Part shown: one piece after another, positions 1 through 15,446 of the stretch | How the letters are laid out: each line of letters begins with the position of its first letter | How positions within the stretch are numbered: position 1 is the first letter of the stretch | Assembly (NCBI RefSeq): GCF_036884655.1 | Contig: NC_088356.1 | Span: 12,304,501-12,368,500 of the forward strand | Source: Musa acuminata AAA Group | Taxonomy: Eukaryota; Streptophyta; Magnoliopsida; Zingiberales; Musaceae | Direction: 5' to 3' | DNA: 64,000 nt | Program-made: the position numbers and the translations under genes | The notes under the pieces: generated by a model | Databases searched by the model: none | What the model was told of the DNA's origin: nothing | Seen by the model: only the letters and a program-made list of their open reading frames with translations

Positions 1-716
1 TGGTGATGGATCGGGATACCTACCCAAGGAAGTGGGGTCTGGGGCCAAGAGCACTAATGAAGAAGAAGATGATCGCAGAAGGTCTGCTAGACAAGCATGG
101 GAAGCCGAATGAGAAGACACCAGCTGAATGGCTCAGGAATGTGGTGTTACCAACCGGTGGAGATTCAATGGTTGCCAGCCTTGCTGCAGCACCAGAGTCT
201 GTGGTGCAGAAGGAAGAGGTAGTGTTTGAAGTGGTGAAAGAGAAGAAGAAGAACAAACACAAAGATGGCACTTATAATGATGATGATGGTGAACGGCAGA
301 AACGGAAGTTGGAGGATGCCGGAGAAGTTCCTCCTGTTAAGAAGGTAAAGATTGAGGGACTTCAAGATGCTATACTTGGTGCTGAAGCAAAGAAGGTGAA
401 GGACGAGGTTGAGGAAGCACTCGAGGAGGAGAGGAGCGAGAAGAAGAAAAAGAAGAAAAAGAAGGATAAAGAGAGAGAAGCAGAGGAATTAGCTGATGGA
501 GAGAAGATTGTAGAGAAGGTGGAAAAGGAAAAGGGCACCAAAGACGAAGGCAAAGCAGGTCCCTCTGATGAAGAGAAATCTATGGAGAAAAAAAAGAAAA
601 AGAAGAAGAAAAGTGAAGAGGTCATTGACAGTGAAGAAAACAAAGTGGTGGAGAAAAAAGTGAAAAAGAAAGAGAAAAAGAAAAAGAACTACGAAGCAGA
701 GGAAACATCAGCATGA
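1..716 (+). CDS. CBF5: H/ACA snoRNP pseudouridine synthase CBF5/dyskerin, 3' end only
   Basis: This is the last coding part of the nuclear/nucleolar pseudouridine synthase that uses H/ACA guide RNAs to modify rRNA and snRNA. The open frame is read from base 3 and ends at TGA 714-716; the catalytic TruB domain lies outside the window. The first residues ([14 protein letters not shown], then [13 protein letters not shown] and NVVLPTGGD) are the strongly conserved segment after the PUA domain of plant and animal dyskerins. The remaining ~160 residues are a low-complexity acidic/lysine-rich tail with many KKKKKK blocks, as in other eukaryotic CBF5 proteins, where the tail serves nuclear/nucleolar localisation. 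Family assignment is sure; the exon start lies upstream of the window. Confidence 0.95.
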   Translation, partial: VMDRDTYPRKWGLGPRALMKKKMIAEGLLDKHGKPNEKTPAEWLRNVVLPTGGDSMVASLAAAPESVVQKEEVVFEVVKEKKKNKHKDGTYNDDDGERQKRKLEDAGEVPPVKKVKIEGLQDAILGAEAKKVKDEVEEALEEERSEKKKKKKKKDKEREAEELADGEKIVEKVEKEKGTKDEGKAGPSDEEKSMEKKKKKKKKSEEVIDSEENKVVEKKVKKKEKKKKNYEAEETSA

Positions 717-3700
717 CGAAGCAGATCATGTTATTTGGGGATGCCACTAAAGTGTTTCAGTTGAACTGCCTATGGTCATTTAATTGTGGTATATGCACAC
801 AGATCTGTTTCTCATTCTTGCAAATCAGATTTATATGATGTAAGGCACATGTTAAGCGCCATGGGTTTCGGCTTATATCTATTTGCCTTCCATTTTTCTT
901 TATGAAGAATTTGTACGATTGAAGAGAGCAAATCACATGAAGATGTCTAAAGCCTCTGTTTTGTACTTTTTAATTAATTGCTGATAACTCATGTTCTAAT
1001 TTCCTAGCATGATGATTAAATTTGTTATTGTTAATTGTGATCTTAGTATTTTTTGTGAATCAAATGTTCCTATTGTTGGATAAACAAAGTATTTAATCAT
1101 ATCTTTGGATTTGTGAACATAATATCTCACCTCTATTGGCATTAATATAGATTCTGGACTTCCACACTATACCAATTTAGCTTTTAGTTAATTGTGATTC
1201 TCCCTTTCTAACCAAATCTTTTTCTTAATACCTGCACTGATTAATCAAGCCATTGTTTAGATGTACGCAGTTATTGAACACTAAATTTTCTGCTGGGAAG
1301 TTTTTTTTTTTTTTTTATTGTGTGGACTTTTGTGTATTTCCATGAGTTAATATTGTATCTCAAATTACTTTGAGCAGGTAGGGGTTTCATATATTTTTAG
1401 TAGTTAGGCTTATATCTGTTTCTAAATTTTTCAATTGAGAAAAGGTCATCTTGATACTGCTCATATAATATTATTTCATCAGTTGACTTCTGTTACAGGT
1501 GAGGATAATCATGTCATTCAGTATGTATTGTATGATATCGCTGCAACATTTACTGCTGTGTACAAGCATAGTTGATCAGTAGTTGTAGATTGGATATTGA
1601 ATATTCATAATATTTACATTTTTTTGTATTGAAACTCATGATTCTGTAGTTTTAAATTTTCTGATAGGTTTTGGACATGGTTAAAATGAGTCTCTCATGA
1701 CCTTGCTAAAAGCCCGTATGAGAGGTTCATTTTAATTAATAGGATCATGGACTGACATTAGAGCTGATGTTGCAGTTGGTCAGTTTTAGTTGCTGCTTGA
1801 TAGTCATATAGCTCAGATATAACTATTATTTGTGTGATCGGAAACTGAGCTGTCAGATATATTGACCTTAAGACAGATTGATATTCCTCACAGTTTTACA
1901 TCTGGTGACGACAAACTATGATAAACTTTCATGGCAATTTATTTATGTGGAAGAATCCTTTTTTGATCAATGGCAAATATTGAGTATTGTATTCATTATA
2001 TATTGCTACTACCAAATGGTCATATCTAGAAAATCCCATTACTTTTTCAAGCAGAATGAGACTTTTATGAATATTCTTTTGTTAGAAATCTTACACACAT
2101 TGCTGCTAAAGTTTGGTGAGTTAATCATTCGGGCAAAATCTTAACTATTATGCTTGTATAAGTTTCCTTTTGTGCTTAGACTGTCTAGATATTTGACATG
2201 TAAACAAAGTGGTTTTGTTTGCTTAGGCTTCTCATAGGCCTTGTGTTCATAGTACCTGTTATATATTTTACCTTTTAACCCTCTTTCCTGTTTGAATTAT
2301 AGCCAACAACAATACCAAGCCAAAGATTCCTTTTGCTAGCTACTGAGGGTACATAGAGTTGATAAGAGACAGACATGTATTTTCCCTTTTTTAGTTCTGT
2401 AGTACTTGATTTGAATTTGTAATTGCAAACTTCATAGTCGAGAGGTGTTCAAGTAGTAGGTGAAATTGAAGTTGGACTGAGCTGGGTAAGAAAATTACCT
2501 GATATGAAGTTCTAGATGTTTTGACTTCATTGTGCATGAAACAAGTCGAAGAAAGCGTGCATTTCATGACCATGTTCGCATGATTTTTTTTTTTTTGTAG
2601 TTACCTTGTTGGAACTGCTAAACATTGTCTGCCTAAAAAAACATCCTGGTGCTCTTCCACTTCAAAGTATGATGGTCATGTGAAACATTTGGCTAGAAAC
2701 CAGCTCTTGGTGTTGAATCTTTTTTCTTCCTGGAGTGCTCAGTATAATGTACTGTTTTTCTTTACTTGTTCCACGTTGGTGTCTTCAGCAGTGGTTGATT
2801 TTTCTGCAGTTATTTGCCTGAGGCAAGATGACAAAAGTCTTAGTTCTTATCTATAGTTCTCTTTGTTGTGATTTCATAAACAGAATTGAAGGAAAATTTG
2901 ACTGCTGTAGAATTTCTCTCAGGAAGGGTTTAGCTCTCTTCTTTTCAAATCCTTTTCCTGCTACAATATCTCCTTTTTGTATATAGATTACAGGTGTATA
3001 TAGACTACAGTCATGTGGTTATGGTTGTATATAGATTGATAGTTATAGGATCATTGACTACAAATCACTAATTTTTTGGTTTAAACAGGTTTTGGTGGCT
3101 CAGTTTGCACTATGGTCGAGCCAACCAAACTGCTCTTGGCCTGGTCCGATGTGATTGGGTTGGGTTTATTTGGTCAGCTGCAAGGTTCATAAACTTCTAG
3201 TTTTTGGTTCATGAGATGGACTTGGGACTTGGCTGACATACCTTTCTACAACTTGCAGAAAAATTGCTGGATGGACTATGATGCCATGAGTAATCTCTGA
3301 AGTAAAACAGGACAGTCATTTGCGAACCTCAGTGCCCTTTTCACTCAGGTGCGTCTTGGGGCTCAATTCGTCTTGTGCTATATGCCTAAGGTAGTTGTTT
3401 CACATGGTAGATGAGTTCCCATTTAGCCTTGTCCAACATGCCATTATGTTTCAATTGTTTTTGACAACTTATACTCTCTAATCACTCTACTTTGGCTCAA
3501 CTTTGGTTGAAGCCAGATCATGTTATTTGGAGTTCAGTAAACTAGTTAAGGCTTGAGTAGACAAAGGGGCTTCCATTTACTTACAGTCTTGTACGAAATT
3601 TAGCCAAATGATAATAAAAGGATGAATCTAGTACATGCATGAAGCATTATCTATACATGTAGGGATGTTATTTTCGTGACTCAAGCCCTGATCATCAAAA

Positions 3701-5300
3701 TAAAAATAAAGAAAACAATCTAGGATCAGTGAAGTCGTGCAAACTGAAGATTTTATGGGTTAACATTAGTTGGGGTTAGGTTGAGACTGATCCAAATGCT
3801 AATCTGACTTTGAGCTACCATTCAAATGACCTAACCTAGCCCATTTGTTGGCTTCGGACAGTCAGACATGAGTTGATATGATTCCACTCCATAATTTATT
3901 ACATATTTCAATTGCAACGACCTTTGGCATCATCACTCATCCCTCAAAATTTTGTGGTCCTAAACACAAATGGTGGTGCAGTAACTAGGATGAGGACAGC
4001 TCATTAGCTTGAAGCTCACTGAAATGAAGGTGGTCCTTCCTCTGTACAGATAAGAGAGTCATGATCATGAACAATGGAAGGTGTAGGGTAATGGGACAAA
4101 GGGAAGGGGTGGATCATGGAGGACTCCAAGTCCCCATCCACCTTGAATCCAAACACCACTTGTGCTTTACTTGCTTGGAAAGGCTAGTAAGTAACCTTTT
4201 GGTGGTCCTCTGTGAGGGATGGAGCCCTCCATCCAACTTTCCTTGTCATTAATGTGCATGCCTAGCCACCCTTGAAAAGAAAAACTTGGGCACATGAGTC
4301 ATGACTCCTCCTGGCCTATTCCATTATTGTATCTTCCTCTGTTCATCTCTACATCGTCACTTATTGCCTTTTGTCTTCTTGGGCCTGCATGGAGGAGGAA
4401 TTTCGGGCAAAAAAAGATGTGCCATTAATTGTTCAATGCTGTTAATGTCTTATATATTTTTGAGAAATTCTTAAATGGATTGGGTCGGAACAAAACAAAA
4501 ATGGTTCTGAAAGCTACGCCATCGTCTATGTATTTCTCTCACCGAACGAAAAGAAATTGTATTCTCTTCTTCTTTTCATCATCCTCCTCCACAATCATTC
4601 CGACCCAAAACTAATAACCTCTGGTTATATTTTCTTTCTTCTGCTTCTGCTTCTTGTTCTTGTGACAATCAAAAGTGCTGTAGGATCTTTATCTGCTGCG
4701 TTAACATCAGCAGTGGCCAGGTTTTAGATACCATGATCAAAATACTGATGATGCTGTGGAAGAATACCTGTTCTGAGAGTGTTTGCTATGTTGGTACTGC
4801 CCTATTTGTCCTAAACATCCAGCCTCGGAGAACCACCTTGTCGAGGCTGAACATGATTCTGTCTAAAAACAATCCTCCAGATTTTAGCTCTTCTTTGGTC
4901 AAGGCAGAAAAGTTTTGGCCATCTCCTGTGGAGGTGGCCACCATGCATTGCTAGGGTCAATATTAGTGTCTTTTCCCTGATTGTTAACAAAGCCATTTCC
5001 TCATATCAAAACGTTTTGGTGTCAAAAGTCTTCCCATCTCCCACGGCCTTAATCGGTGTTATTTATTTTCAGTACTTATCCGAACTAAGACTGGGATACC
5101 TACTTGTCTATTCGAACCTGGTTTAAGCGGGTCAGGTAGATGTGGCTCATTGGCAACCTCTAAATTTGTTATGGCTTGTGTGCTACATAGAGATGATGTG
5201 TTTAACACATGAGATGATGGATTTATTGTACCATGAGGTTTGCTTGTGGATGAGATGCTGTGCTCTAATAGATTGTGGATTCAAGTCTTCGAAGGCCCCC
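717..5300. other. Intergenic, AT-rich, no gene recognised
   Basis: This stretch follows the CBF5 stop codon, so its first few hundred bases are the 3' UTR and terminator area. Only short open frames occur and none resembles a protein family I know. It has several poly-T runs (for example around 1302-1316 and 2583-2597) and a small perfect-pairing hairpin at 1681-1735 that is listed separately. Confidence 0.6.
1681..1735. repeat. Short inverted repeat, about 20-bp arms and 15-nt loop
   Basis: The arm at 1681-1701 and the arm at 1716-1735 pair along their whole length if G-U pairs and one bulged base are allowed. Arm length is close to that of a miRNA/miRNA* duplex, but the whole foldback is short for a plant pri-miRNA. 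It could equally be a remnant of a small foldback transposon. Confidence 0.5.
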
Positions 5301-8307
<3,007 letters not shown>

Positions 8308-11024
8308 ATGGCCAGGCCACACGAGATGCAACTTTTGCGCTTCGAGGATCGCATCGAACCCACATGCACCATCACAGAGGTGGATTTCTTCTCCCAGGAT
8401 CACCGACGGGCCGTCGCCGAAGCCGGAGCTTCTCCTGCTTCACCAAAAGACCATCAGCGAGTAGAGGAGGAGGAGAAGGAGGAGGAGGAGGAGGAAGACT
8501 CGCCGGCTCATGGACTCACGGGTATCAACGTAAGCCCTCGCTCTTTACACCTCATCTACGTGTACTTAAGACGAATCATGACCCTTTTTAGTTCCAAGAA
8601 ATCCTTTTGATATTGCTCACTTGCTTCATGGTAAAATAAGATCTCTAATCGTATGCCTATCAAATAGGAGATGACGATTTCTCTTTCCTTCTCTTCAGAT
8701 TGGATTGAATCTTGTGCCGTCGAACGCTCAGGCTGGCCAATCTGTCATCGCGGAGAATGAGAAACCAGAAAACAAGGTAGCTTTTTCTTGGATCGACGTG
8801 ATAACATCTCAGATGATTCATTTTAGGGCTTTTGTTTTTGCAGTCTAAAGCGATTCACTTGGATCTTTGTTCCTTTTTGTTTTTGTTTTTGCGTTGGTAC
8901 TTGGTGTGGACTTATAATAACTCCAAAGGTGCAGATCTTGACCCTTCAAAGAGAGTTGAGCCAAGTCAACGAGGAAAACCGGAGATTGAGAAGCATGCTG
9001 GATCAGCTCACAAAGAGTTACACCGCCCTGCACACCCAGCTTCTTCAAGTAATGCAACAAAGGGAAGTCCACGAGATTCGACGAGGACAGGTCTTTTGCT
9101 CGTTTCTTTTGGAACACTTGGATTCATTTTTGGAAAAAAATTTAGTATAGATTCAGTGCAGTTATATCCATGGTTTTTGCATCTCATCCAAATAACTCTC
9201 AAGATTAATGGATACCATATATAAAAACACACACACACACACACACAAAAGAAGAAGCAGCAACAGACGATGGACCAATTACTAATATCTTTGAAGGTGT
9301 TTGATCATGAAATTTCACCGATTTCTGATCGCTGATTCCATTTCACACGCTTTTCAATTTTGTTTATCGTGTGAATGGCATCTGCTTCTGCGTGGAATTA
9401 CAACTGCAGAGCTACGATGACCGTAAAGACCCACCGTTTTCTCTCGATGTTCTCACTTTCTTTACTGCAGGTCGATTTGATCGACTTATCCCCCTTTCAT
9501 TATGACTTTCACAGCCCCCTGTCTGCCTCCAGCCTTTACTATCATTAAAATAATACACGAATTATTTCTGCAAACATCACTTTTCAATAATTTGCGAGCC
9601 TTTGCCGCTATCTGTTCTTGATCTAATATTTCATTCCAAGTATTCTTTAGTCCATTCGTAAAATTGAGGTGTTTGATATGTCCTTGAAAGGATGGCAAGC
9701 CCGGTGTGCCAAGTCGAGGAGAACTATTGGCCCATCAATTCATGGAACCTGCTCCTACTCGCCTGCTGAATACCGGCCAACGCCAAGACGACGATGACGG
9801 CGAACACTCATCGTCACGCAATAAAAACTCTAGCGATCGAGGCGTCGTCCCATTTCCGCAAACACATCTTCCTCACGTAGATGCCTCCTCGGAGCATACG
9901 TCGCCGAGCTTGGAGGAAGGCAAGAGCCCTAGGCTGATGCACGAAAGGAGCACCGATACAGCTTCTGAGGCCCCGTGCCGGCGAGCAAGAGTCTCGGTGC
10001 GTGCTCGATCGGATGCGCCGATGGTAATAGAATATGTTATGATTTGTCTCTGTGTGACTTCTGCATCGATCAATACTGCTCGACACACAGTTCCAGTCAG
10101 GACTGTGGTTATGTAGAGCTAAAACGACATCAGACCTAATAAGAAGGTTGCTGTGGGTTGCAGATCAATGATGGCTGTCAATGGAGGAAGTATGGCCAGA
10201 AGATGGCGAAGGGCAATCCTTGTCCGCGGGCCTACTATCGATGCACTATGGCCATCGCGTGCCCGGTTAGGAAGCAGGTAGGGAATCAATTATGAATCCA
10301 GAACTTGCATTACGATACCTCACTACAACTCCATGATCAATCATTTGTTTCTGAATTCAAGCATCTCAGTTGTATACTTCCTTCCTCTACCGATGACATC
10401 TCCCTGGGTTCACTGGTGCAATAGGTGCAGAGATGTGCGGAGGACAAGACCATCCTTGTGACCACCTACGAGGGCAACCACAATCATCCCCTCCCTCCCG
10501 CCGCGACGGTGATGGCGAATACCACGTCCTCGGCTGCGGCCATGCTGCTCTCCGGTTCCACCACCAGCGAGGACTCGCTCATGGCCCCTGCGGCTGGCAG
10601 CTTCTTGCACCCCTCAACCTATGCCTCCACCATGGCCGCCCTCTCCGCCTCCGCCCCGTTCCCCACCATCACCCTCGACCTAACTCAGACTGCGAACCAG
10701 CTGCAACTGCTTCAGCGACCGCAACATCCGGTGGTGCCGCTCTCCATGTACGGCCTCCCGCAGAAGCTTCCAGGGTTGATGGTCGGGCCGCAGGCGTCAC
10801 TGCCGTTCCGCCCGCAGCAGCAGTCGATGGTCGAGACAGTCACTGCGGCGATCACAACCGATCCAAACTTCACCGCCGCCTTGGCCGCCGCCATCACGTC
10901 CGTCATGGGAGCTCCAGGGACTACCAACGGCGCTAGCGGCAGCAATGCAACCTCGATCGGGCCTGCCATCGTGCCTGAGTCTCCTCAGTGTCCAAAGTCC
11001 TGCACCACCTTCTCCATCAACTAA
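8308..11024 (+). CDS. WRKY transcription factor, group IIb (WRKY6/31/42 clade), complete
   Basis: Nuclear DNA-binding regulator that recognises W-boxes, typical of stress, phosphate and senescence responses in this clade. Exons read as 8308-8529, 8699-8776, 8935-9090, 9691-10023, 10164-10277 and 10425-11024, all with GT-AG borders, giving 500 residues. An acidic Glu run lies near residues 54-63. A coiled-coil (leucine-zipper-like) segment spans about 101-145. The group IIb signature [13 protein letters not shown] ends exon 4. The WRKY domain has WRKYGQK at about 270-276 and a zinc site C290, C296, H320, H322 (C-X5-C-X23-H-X-H). The domain is split by the intron position usual for group II after VRKQ. 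Near the C terminus is [18 protein letters not shown], diagnostic of the WRKY6/31/42 clade. One oddity: the zinc loop reads TMAIAC where most relatives have TMAVGC. Confidence 0.93.
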
Positions 11025-11395
11025 AAGTGCTGGTGCTGGTGCTGGTGTTTCATCCGACCCAGGACGAGCATACTCTGATACAGCCAAAGAAGGTATACCT
11101 AAATAGATATATATACGCATAAAAAGAGAAAACAAAGAGCTTGAATTGGAATGAATGATTTTTGTTTCAACATTTTAAGTTAGTCGGGAAGGCCTGAAAG
11201 ATATTTGTACATATTATAGCTCTGATCACTATGAACAAGCAAGCGATTTCTTCTTTATTTTCTTTTTGGGACTGTATATTGTATTAACAAAGTAAACATT
11301 ATCAAATAAAAAAGATAATGTAGCAATAATGAAGTAATCCGCAACAACTCTTCATCATTTAGTATTCAGTTACCTGTGCGCTCGCTGCCATATCA

Positions 11396-11430
<35 letters not shown>

Positions 11431-11575
11431 CTTAAAGCTTCGTCAATTAGTGTTCGTCAGACTTCAATGGGAATCTCATGGTATTCCTGTAACTTAAAAG
11501 AAGGCTTCTCGTCTTCCTCACCATTAAGACACATCCTTAACGTTGGCAGCAGCCACGCATCTCTCGCTCCGCTAC
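11025..11575. other. Short intergenic spacer between WRKY and EC1 genes
   Basis: About 550 bases holding the WRKY 3' UTR and the promoter of the next gene. A perfect CT microsatellite lies at about 11398-11426. Nothing coding is visible. Confidence 0.6.
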
Positions 11576-11583
11576 TATAAATA
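11576..11583 (+). promoter_or_regulatory. TATA box of the EC1 gene
   Basis: TATAAATA lies 66 bases before the ATG at 11642. A transcription start about 30 bases downstream would fall near 11606, after the upstream in-frame ATGs at 11543 and 11593, so the ATG at 11642 is the likely start codon. Confidence 0.7.
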
Positions 11584-11641
11584 CGAGCCCATGCACGGTA
11601 TACCTTGTTTGTATCAACCCTGGTTTCTCCTTCTCTTCTCC

Positions 11642-12064
11642 ATGGCTCTCTTCCCCAAGCTCTTCCTCGCCATGCTGTTCCTAACCATCTCGGCGTTGGC
11701 GGTGGTCCCTGATTTTACGGAGGCCCGGACCGTGGCGCAACAACTCCAGCTGGTAGAACGGCTGCAGTCCGACGGACTGAAGGTGTGCTGGGACTCTCTG
11801 ATGGAGCTCAGATCGTGCACCGGAGAAGTCATCCTTTTCTTCCTCAACGGCGAGACGTACCTGGGACCGAGCTGCTGCCGAGCCATTCGGGTCATCGTGC
11901 ATCACTGCTGGGCCGCCGAGGTCATGCTTGCTGCCCTTGGTTTCACGCCCCAGGAAGGCGATGTGCTTCGAGGGTACTGCGACGCCGAGGCTTCTTCGGG
12001 TGCCTCTCCTCCGCCGCCACCGCCGGTCGCTTACGCTCCTCTGCCGGAGCACTTGGTGCACTAG
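11642..12064 (+). CDS. EC1: Egg-cell-secreted protein EC1-like (prolamin-like domain)
   Basis: A single-exon gene for a 140-residue secreted protein. EC1 proteins are stored in egg-cell vesicles and released at sperm arrival to make sperm membranes fusion-competent by exposing HAP2/GCS1. A hydrophobic signal peptide covers residues ~1-25. Six cysteines follow in the family order (CWDS, RSCTG, SCCRA, HHCW, GYC). Both EC1 signature stretches are present: LRSCTGEVILFFLNGE and LGFTPQEGDVLRGYC. The start at 11642 is preferred because a TATA box at 11576 puts earlier in-frame ATGs upstream of or at the transcription start, and because the signal peptide then lies at the N terminus. Unusual is the proline-rich tail after the last cysteine (a run of six prolines). 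Plants have several EC1 paralogues; which one this is cannot be told. Confidence 0.9.
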   Translation: MALFPKLFLAMLFLTISALAVVPDFTEARTVAQQLQLVERLQSDGLKVCWDSLMELRSCTGEVILFFLNGETYLGPSCCRAIRVIVHHCWAAEVMLAALGFTPQEGDVLRGYCDAEASSGASPPPPPPVAYAPLPEHLVH

Positions 12065-12493
12065 GCTGTACTCCGAGGCTACAACTACAAGCTTTTGTGG
12101 TCTTGCATCCGTGGTTGTTTGGGTTTCATGGAGTTTGATGTTGGTTCTAAGACAGCTGCCAAGGAAACGATAAGCATATGGGTTGGAATAAACATTATAT
12201 ATATATATATATATATATATCTTTTTTTATCAGATCTGTAGTATTATTATGGTGTCAATGTCGCCATAAGCTCTTCGACGATATGCCTTCGCAATATGAT
12301 AATCGGTTTTAGTCTAATCATCTAATCAAACGAACGGCTAGGATCGGTTCTTCTCAGACAGATTTTAACCGTCGGATGCTTCGTTCATGTGAGATGTTCC
12401 TTATTAAGGTTCCCCGTCTCGTCATCTTCTTCTCGATCGAACAACTAGGGTTTTACGGGGTTCAATTAGATCTCGTCCGGTCTTGGGACGAGC
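12065..12493. other. Spacer with a TA microsatellite
   Basis: The EC1 3' UTR and the next gene's promoter and 5' UTR. A (TA)n tract lies at 12196-12220. The last ~50 bases contain an AACTAGGGTTT-type 5' UTR motif common in plant translation-related genes. Confidence 0.5.
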
Positions 12494-15446
12494 ATGGCCA
12501 AGAAGAGGAGGAGTTCGCTTAGGCCGGTGAAGGCTTCGAATGGATCTCCACAGCATCAGTACGATTCGCCTCACTTCCCACGTTTCCTCTTTACTTTTCT
12601 TGCAGAATCTTGGTCGATCAATTTAGAGTTCCTATTGTGAGCAGAGCGAGCTCAGACTGCTTCGAAGGAGAGCGCCTCGACAATCTTCTGTCGCAACTCG
12701 CCAAGTATATCCCTCACACTATATGTACTTTGTGGCTCCTCTTCTGGTTTTCCTGCTCACAAGTAATGTGGGTTTTGTTAGGAGTATAGAGTTGGCTAAA
12801 CTATCCAAAGGGGAGTTACCTGAAAAGATATGGATCAAGGTACTGCTATTTGTTCGACTTGTCAGTCATAAGGAGTTCGAATTCTTCGTGCTTTATGATG
12901 GATTTGGGTAATTTTAGTAGTATCTCTATTGAATCTGCTATACGCAGCAACAATTCGCTGTGGGGGTCAATGATGTAACGCGTGTGCTTGAGAGGATGGT
13001 CGAAGCTGAGACGGGATGCCAATCTAACGAAGAGCCAAAGAATAGTAAAGCTCCTTTGGTACCACTCCAGGTTAACTACTTGTCTGGCTGTGATTCTTTT
13101 TATGCCTCTGCCAAAGGAGTTTGATTCAGGACTGTATATCTTAAGCTACATGTCTGGTGATATTCATGATTTGTGGCAGGAACTACGGTTTTTGAATTGG
13201 TTGAGTTTCCTATGTCTAATCCCAAATTGATGACATTTTTTTTGAGAGACGTATGTTGTGTCCGTGGTTGATTTTCTCTTCAGATTACTTCTTATCGGAA
13301 ATATCCTAGACTAATCACTGTGGACTGATATGAGTGTTATTTAGGCTTGTTCATTTGGATTTTCCTAAGAAAACATTTGCAGGTCCAATGGCAACATTCA
13401 GCACTAAATATGAAATTAGCCTAGAAAATCTTTTGTACTGGTTAATTTTTTAAGCATCCGAACAGAGACATTAGAATAGTGATGATCCATGTGTAGTTTC
13501 GATTGCTTTTTCGCTTGAAGCAATAGTGTTTCGGCAATATGCCCTCTTGGATTAATTAATGCCTAATGTCATCATTGCTGTCAAAATGCACAAGGTTGTC
13601 TTAACATGACAGATACAAGCTACATTCCCTCTTTTTGTGTTTTGTAAAGCTTGTGTACGATGACTTAGTTCTTTGCTCTTTTGGATTTTGTTGGCTCATA
13701 AGTTTATTCATTCTCTATTACTTGCCAACTACTCTGGAAATGGAGTTGTTTTGTTTCCTAATTGGGTGTTGAATAATGCATGAAAAAATAATGTGAAAAA
13801 AATTTACAGTGGCCTGGAACAAATAGTGTGCTTGGTTGAATTAATGTGTGCTCAGATAAGGGTTTGTCCAACCGATAACAGGCAAGCCTTTTAGCATTCC
13901 TATGTTTATGAAGATTAACTGACTCGGATGTTCTTTGGTATAAATCTGCTTATAGAGACGAATGCATGCTCTTGGAACAATTTGTGGCTGTGCTATGTAT
14001 GCATTTCTTTGGACATGCTCAGAGGAAAGTTATACATGCTATGGTTAGACTATTTGAGATAATTGAAATCAATAGTGCAAGGAACGATAGGGACCTAAGA
14101 AAACTCACTAGAAACAATGAAAAAAGATCTAATTTGCCTTGCACAGAGAATTTTGGCTATAAGAGAATTGTTGTAGTTATTATATCATTCCTCATTCTGG
14201 TCTATAATAGAAATTTTATGCCGAACCTGAGTCTTGTGCTCATGCATCAACAGGCAAGAGTTGAGATCACTTCCAGAATAACAGTCAGGCTAATTATATT
14301 GTTTCCTACTATGTTGTGGCATCTTAGTATTGATAGAGTTGTTCAAAACCATCTAGGAGCTATTTAATGGACAAAACGGATTCCATTCACTATAGAGCAA
14401 ATTAAGTCCTTATATTCAGGACTGACTGCGGATGCTAGTAACTGTACACATTCAAAATTGGAATTGGCTGCATGAGTTTGAACTAGTAGTAGTCAGGGGT
14501 TGATTTCCTTTAAATGAACCATGGTTTAAAATCTTGGTTTGCTACTGGTTTCATAGCTTGTCAGACTTGTGTAGTGTTGACGTATGATAGGTGGTACCAA
14601 CCTGTACCTCTTGATATCAGTTGAATAAATTTAAAAATTATTACGAATACTGTATCTTGTGGTCCGATAAGATCTATCGTTGGACTGATATATCAGTACA
14701 TATCGGTTCAATTGTTATTTGAAACAGGAAATTGGGCATCCCTTATAGTCTTATATCTTCTATTACTACAAAGTATTCCATTCCATAAACTAATGAATTA
14801 TATAAAAATGCAATTTTCTAATCATCTTTGGCAATGTGTATATTTTGTCATATGTGCATTAATCATCAGAACTTTTTTTTTTTTAATTTGTCCTCTAGGT
14901 CTGCTATTTATTTGATCTTTCTGAAAATTCTGTTGATGTAGAATATGCTTATAAGCATCCAATTTAACTGGAATAGAAGATTTTTTATGTTGCCTCCTGT
15001 TTCCTTTATTTTGGGGTGGTGTAAATAGGCGGTGATATTAGCTGCTGATTGCAACCCACGGTGGTTGACAAAGCATATCCCAAGTTTGGCATCTTCCACA
15101 CAGGTTCCTATGATCCTTGTGAAGGATAATAAAAGAGGTTCTTTGAGACTGGGTGAACTGGTGAAGTTGAAGACAGCAATGGCTATTGGAATAAAGGTCA
15201 ACGTCCTTTTTCCCCATACCTTGACTTGTTTAAGACTTATGCTGAATGCCTTATTTTCCCTTCTCTTTCACCATCTTACGTTTTTCCTATCTTTTATTGT
15301 GGATTGCACTTTACATACTATGGTTATTGCTTTCTTGTCTTGTCTAGGCCAAAGGAAGCAGAATTAATGAAACTGTTGATGAAGTTCTCGGTGGTGCTAC
15401 TTCAGCAGAAGATACTCTTGAAATGGCTCAGCAAATTCGCACTTGA
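12494..15446 (+). CDS. L7Ae/L30e/S12e/Gadd45-domain protein, possible Rpp38/Pop3-like RNase P/MRP subunit
   Basis: Small RNA-binding protein of 190 residues. Exons read as 12494-12558, 12645-12704, 12782-12839, 12948-13070, 15029-15196 and 15348-15446, all in phase with GT-AG borders. The N terminus (MAKKRRSSLRP) is basic. The L7Ae fold covers about residues 62-170: VGVNDVTRVLER, VILAADCNPRWLTKHIPSLA, VPMILVKD, GSLRLGELVKLKTAMAIGIK. The VNDVTRxLER start and the long insertion before the VILAADCNP strand resemble the Rpp38/Pop3 branch (tRNA-processing RNase P and rRNA-processing RNase MRP) rather than ribosomal eL8/eL30. That sub-assignment is an inference; the L7Ae family call is firm. Intron 4 is long (about 1.96 kb) and holds a degenerate dispersed repeat. 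Confidence 0.85.
14540..14720. repeat. Degenerate GGTACC/TATCGGTT-type dispersed repeat inside intron 4
   Basis: The text around 14590-14715 (GGTGGTACCAACCTGTACC, TGGTCCGATAAG, CAGTACATATCGGTTC) is built of the same short words as the repeats at 32.4-34.9 kb and 55.4-55.7 kb. It is too degenerate to set ends or target-site duplications. Confidence 0.4.

Noticed and set aside
4061..4252. 63-codon open frame with several Cys and His
   Set aside because: The Cys/His spacing fits no zinc-finger type, the frame is short, and there is no splice or promoter support.
12982..13230. 82-codon open frame over L7Ae exon 4
   Set aside because: It is a shifted-frame shadow of exon 4 and its intron; the spliced L7Ae reading accounts for the region.
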